Assembly: GCA_905183005.1 (NCBI GenBank)
Contig: CAJJDO010000062.1
Coordinates: forward strand, 128,778 to 192,777
Reading direction: 5' to 3'
Origin: Paramecium pentaurelia
Taxonomy: Eukaryota; Ciliophora; Oligohymenophorea; Peniculida; Parameciidae
Length of the DNA stretch: 64,000 nucleotides
This document shows, piece by piece, positions 62,058 to 64,000 of the stretch; the first letter of the stretch is position 1; each line of letters begins with the position of its first letter. The notes beneath the pieces are model-generated. The model did not search any database. It saw only the letters and a program-made list of their open reading frames with translations, and had not been told where the DNA came from. The translations under genes were made by a program, and so were the position numbers.

Positions 62058-64000
62058 TCAAAATTAAAGGAAAGCATTTAATAAATATATTGTACCTATA
62101 ATCCAAGAATTGCTACTATCAATAATTGTAGTATCATTAACAATTGTTCCATTACAAGCTAAACATTTATTTGTAATCTTATCCCAATAATGACTTTTAG
62201 CACTATTGATAAAACAAGTATCTTCAGTTAAATCTGAAATTGATGCTAATTAACATGTCAATTATATTTCTGCACAAACTTAATATTCATTTTCACTAAA
62301 TGCAACTAAAGGTAGACAAGTACTACCAGAATTCTTACTTTAACAAGTATATGGTTTACAAGAACTTGAACCACCATTACTAGGTTTAGGTGTCCATTTA
62401 CAAATATCTGATTTCTTCTTACATCCTTTTTCAAATGTATTAGCATCTTCACATTTAGTCATCACAGAACAAGTATTATTATTCCATGTACAAACACCAT
62501 CAGTTCCATCAAATCCACAACTATTTTCAGTCTTATATTATGCACATGTAGACTTAGCAAAACAATTAGATGTATCTGCTAAACAGTTGGCTAAAGTTGT
62601 ACATTATTTAACATCTGTGATATCACTACATATTTTTAATCTACATTTACTATTTACTGTATCATAAATACAGATACCATCTGATCCATATTTACATAAA
62701 TCACTTATTGTATAACCATCACATTTTTAAATATCAATACATTTACTAGTATCAGTTGTACATTTATTATTTGCTAATTAACAATCTCCATGAGTAGTTT
62801 TTATTATATCTGTACATTTTTAATCTCTACATTTTAATGTAGTAGTATCCCATTAACAATATTTATTGTCTGTTGTAATTTAACAATTATCTTATATAGT
62901 ATATGTAGAACATGAATTTGATAAATCCATACATGTTTTTTTATCTGCATTTACTGTACATGTCTTTTTTTCACGAAAACATTAAAAATGAGTAGTAAAA
63001 TTCATTTATGTACATTTTGTAAACTTTTCACATACTGTATTATTATTTTTATCAAGATTTTTTACACAATCTCCATCTGTACCAACATAACATCCTGTTT
63101 AAAGAGTTTTTGCACAACTTGTTATTGGAACACATTTTGTACCATCAGTTGTACATTTGTTATTTGCTAAATTACAAAATTCATGAGTTGTACCAGATAA
63201 ACTAGAACAATCCAAAAATAGGAAGCATTAACTATCAATCCATAAACAAGGTCCATCTTATGCAATAACACAACTTAATGAAAGTTTATAATCACTACAT
63301 TTGGCTGCTTAAGTAATACATTTTGTTCCATCAGATGTACATGTATCTAATTCATTATTACATTCAGAATGACTAATATATACAATATCAGAACAAGTCT
63401 TAACTTTACATGCAGAACTTAACCATATGCATTTTTGTTTCAATGAATCAGTTTTACAAGCAAGTTCTGTTTTCATATCAGTACATGTACCATTACTTGA
63501 ACAACCTGCTCCAGTTGTATAACATTTATCTAAATATTTATTGCATGCATCATCAGTAGTCAAAGATGTTGGAGCATTAGCACAAGTATACGAGACACAT
63601 TTATTGTCTTACCATATACATGATCCTAATTTAGTACATAATTATGATGTTAATGCTTCTGTGCATTACTTTTTAATACATTATGTTTATCCAATATTAG
63701 CAGTACAAATACTTAGAAATTTATTACAATTTTCAGCTGTATAAGTATCAACTTATGCATTATCACAATCATAATTAACACATAATTATTTAGATTTATT
63801 CCAATAACATTATTATTCATTAATAGTTGATACACATTAAGTAACTTATAGATAAGAAGAACATTCTGCTTCTCTTATTTTACATCCAAGATTATCATCA
63901 TCAATTGTACAATTAGCTAAGAATTTGTAACATAATTGATCATTAGTATAATCATCAGATGCTTAAGAACAATTGTAATCAACACATTTTCCAACATCTT
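62058..64000 (-). CDS. Cysteine-repeat surface antigen (immobilization antigen family), C-terminal part
   Basis: At least 640 residues, running off the right edge; stop TGA 62058-62060. The chain is a string of cysteine modules with regular spacing (units such as CIWLSSACKVKTCSD, DGTKCVPITSCAKTL, CNLANNKCTTDGTKC), the pattern of Paramecium surface antigens and related PSA-repeat proteins. Thr, Ser and Asn are abundant. The last ~20 residues are hydrophobic (SNSWIIGTIYLLNAFLQF) and fit a GPI-anchor signal. Such proteins coat the cell and cilia, and one is usually expressed at a time. I cannot tell whether the missing N-terminal part is intact. Confidence 0.9.

Noticed and set aside
1..64000. 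CRISPR arrays, bacterial operons, prophage or insertion sequences
   Set aside because: No regularly spaced repeats; genes have introns and a ciliate code, so the DNA is eukaryotic and macronuclear. No telomeric G-rich repeats were seen at either edge.

Overview
The window is ciliate macronuclear DNA, almost certainly from a Paramecium. Long conserved reading frames are interrupted by TAA and TAG at glutamine positions, and only TGA ends genes, so it must be read with the ciliate code (translation table 6). Genes carry tiny introns of about 21-35 nt with GT..AG borders, mostly GTA..TAG, and intergenic gaps are often below 100 bp. The sequence is strongly AT-rich. All gene models below are hand-spliced readings; in many of them removing the introns leaves an exact multiple of three.

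Layout. 1-11.6 kb: 5' end of a two-ended membrane protein gene (off the left edge), a giant TmcB-like PAS membrane protein, a broken gene, a cyclic-nucleotide-type K+ channel, and divergently a small basic protein. 11.6-13 kb: gene debris. 13-24 kb: ubiquitin protease, coiled-coil protein, tandem CCCH zinc-finger protein, plasma-membrane-type Ca2+ ATPase, a 170-aa orphan and an LRR/coiled-coil protein. 24-28.3 kb: two tandem small secreted Cys-rich proteins, a MAP3K-type kinase and a 178-aa orphan. 29-37.3 kb: ankyrin-anoctamin fusion, FCP1/SCP-type phosphatase, membrane EGF-RING protein, ribosomal protein L12 and an HTH protein. 38-42 kb: HECT ligase and a decayed gene. 42-50 kb: a second TmcB-like gene followed by a second member of the two-ended membrane family. 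50-64 kb: SR splicing factor, unknown protein, hybrid histidine kinase, third two-ended membrane protein, C2H2 protein, an acylation-motif protein and the 3' end of a Cys-repeat surface antigen running off the right edge.

How it fits together. The gene content leans towards membrane excitability, Ca2+ handling and signalling: K+ channel, Ca2+ pump, anoctamin, PAS/TM proteins, histidine kinase and MAP3K. Ubiquitin enzymes (USP, HECT, RING) are also frequent. The most interesting structure is a repeated two-gene module, TmcB-like gene plus two-ended membrane gene in the same orientation, present at the left edge and again at 42-50 kb in inverted orientation, with intron positions preserved. A third copy of the smaller partner sits beside the histidine kinase. 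Several regions (6.2-7.1, 11.7-12.5 and 40-41.3 kb) look like genes in decay.
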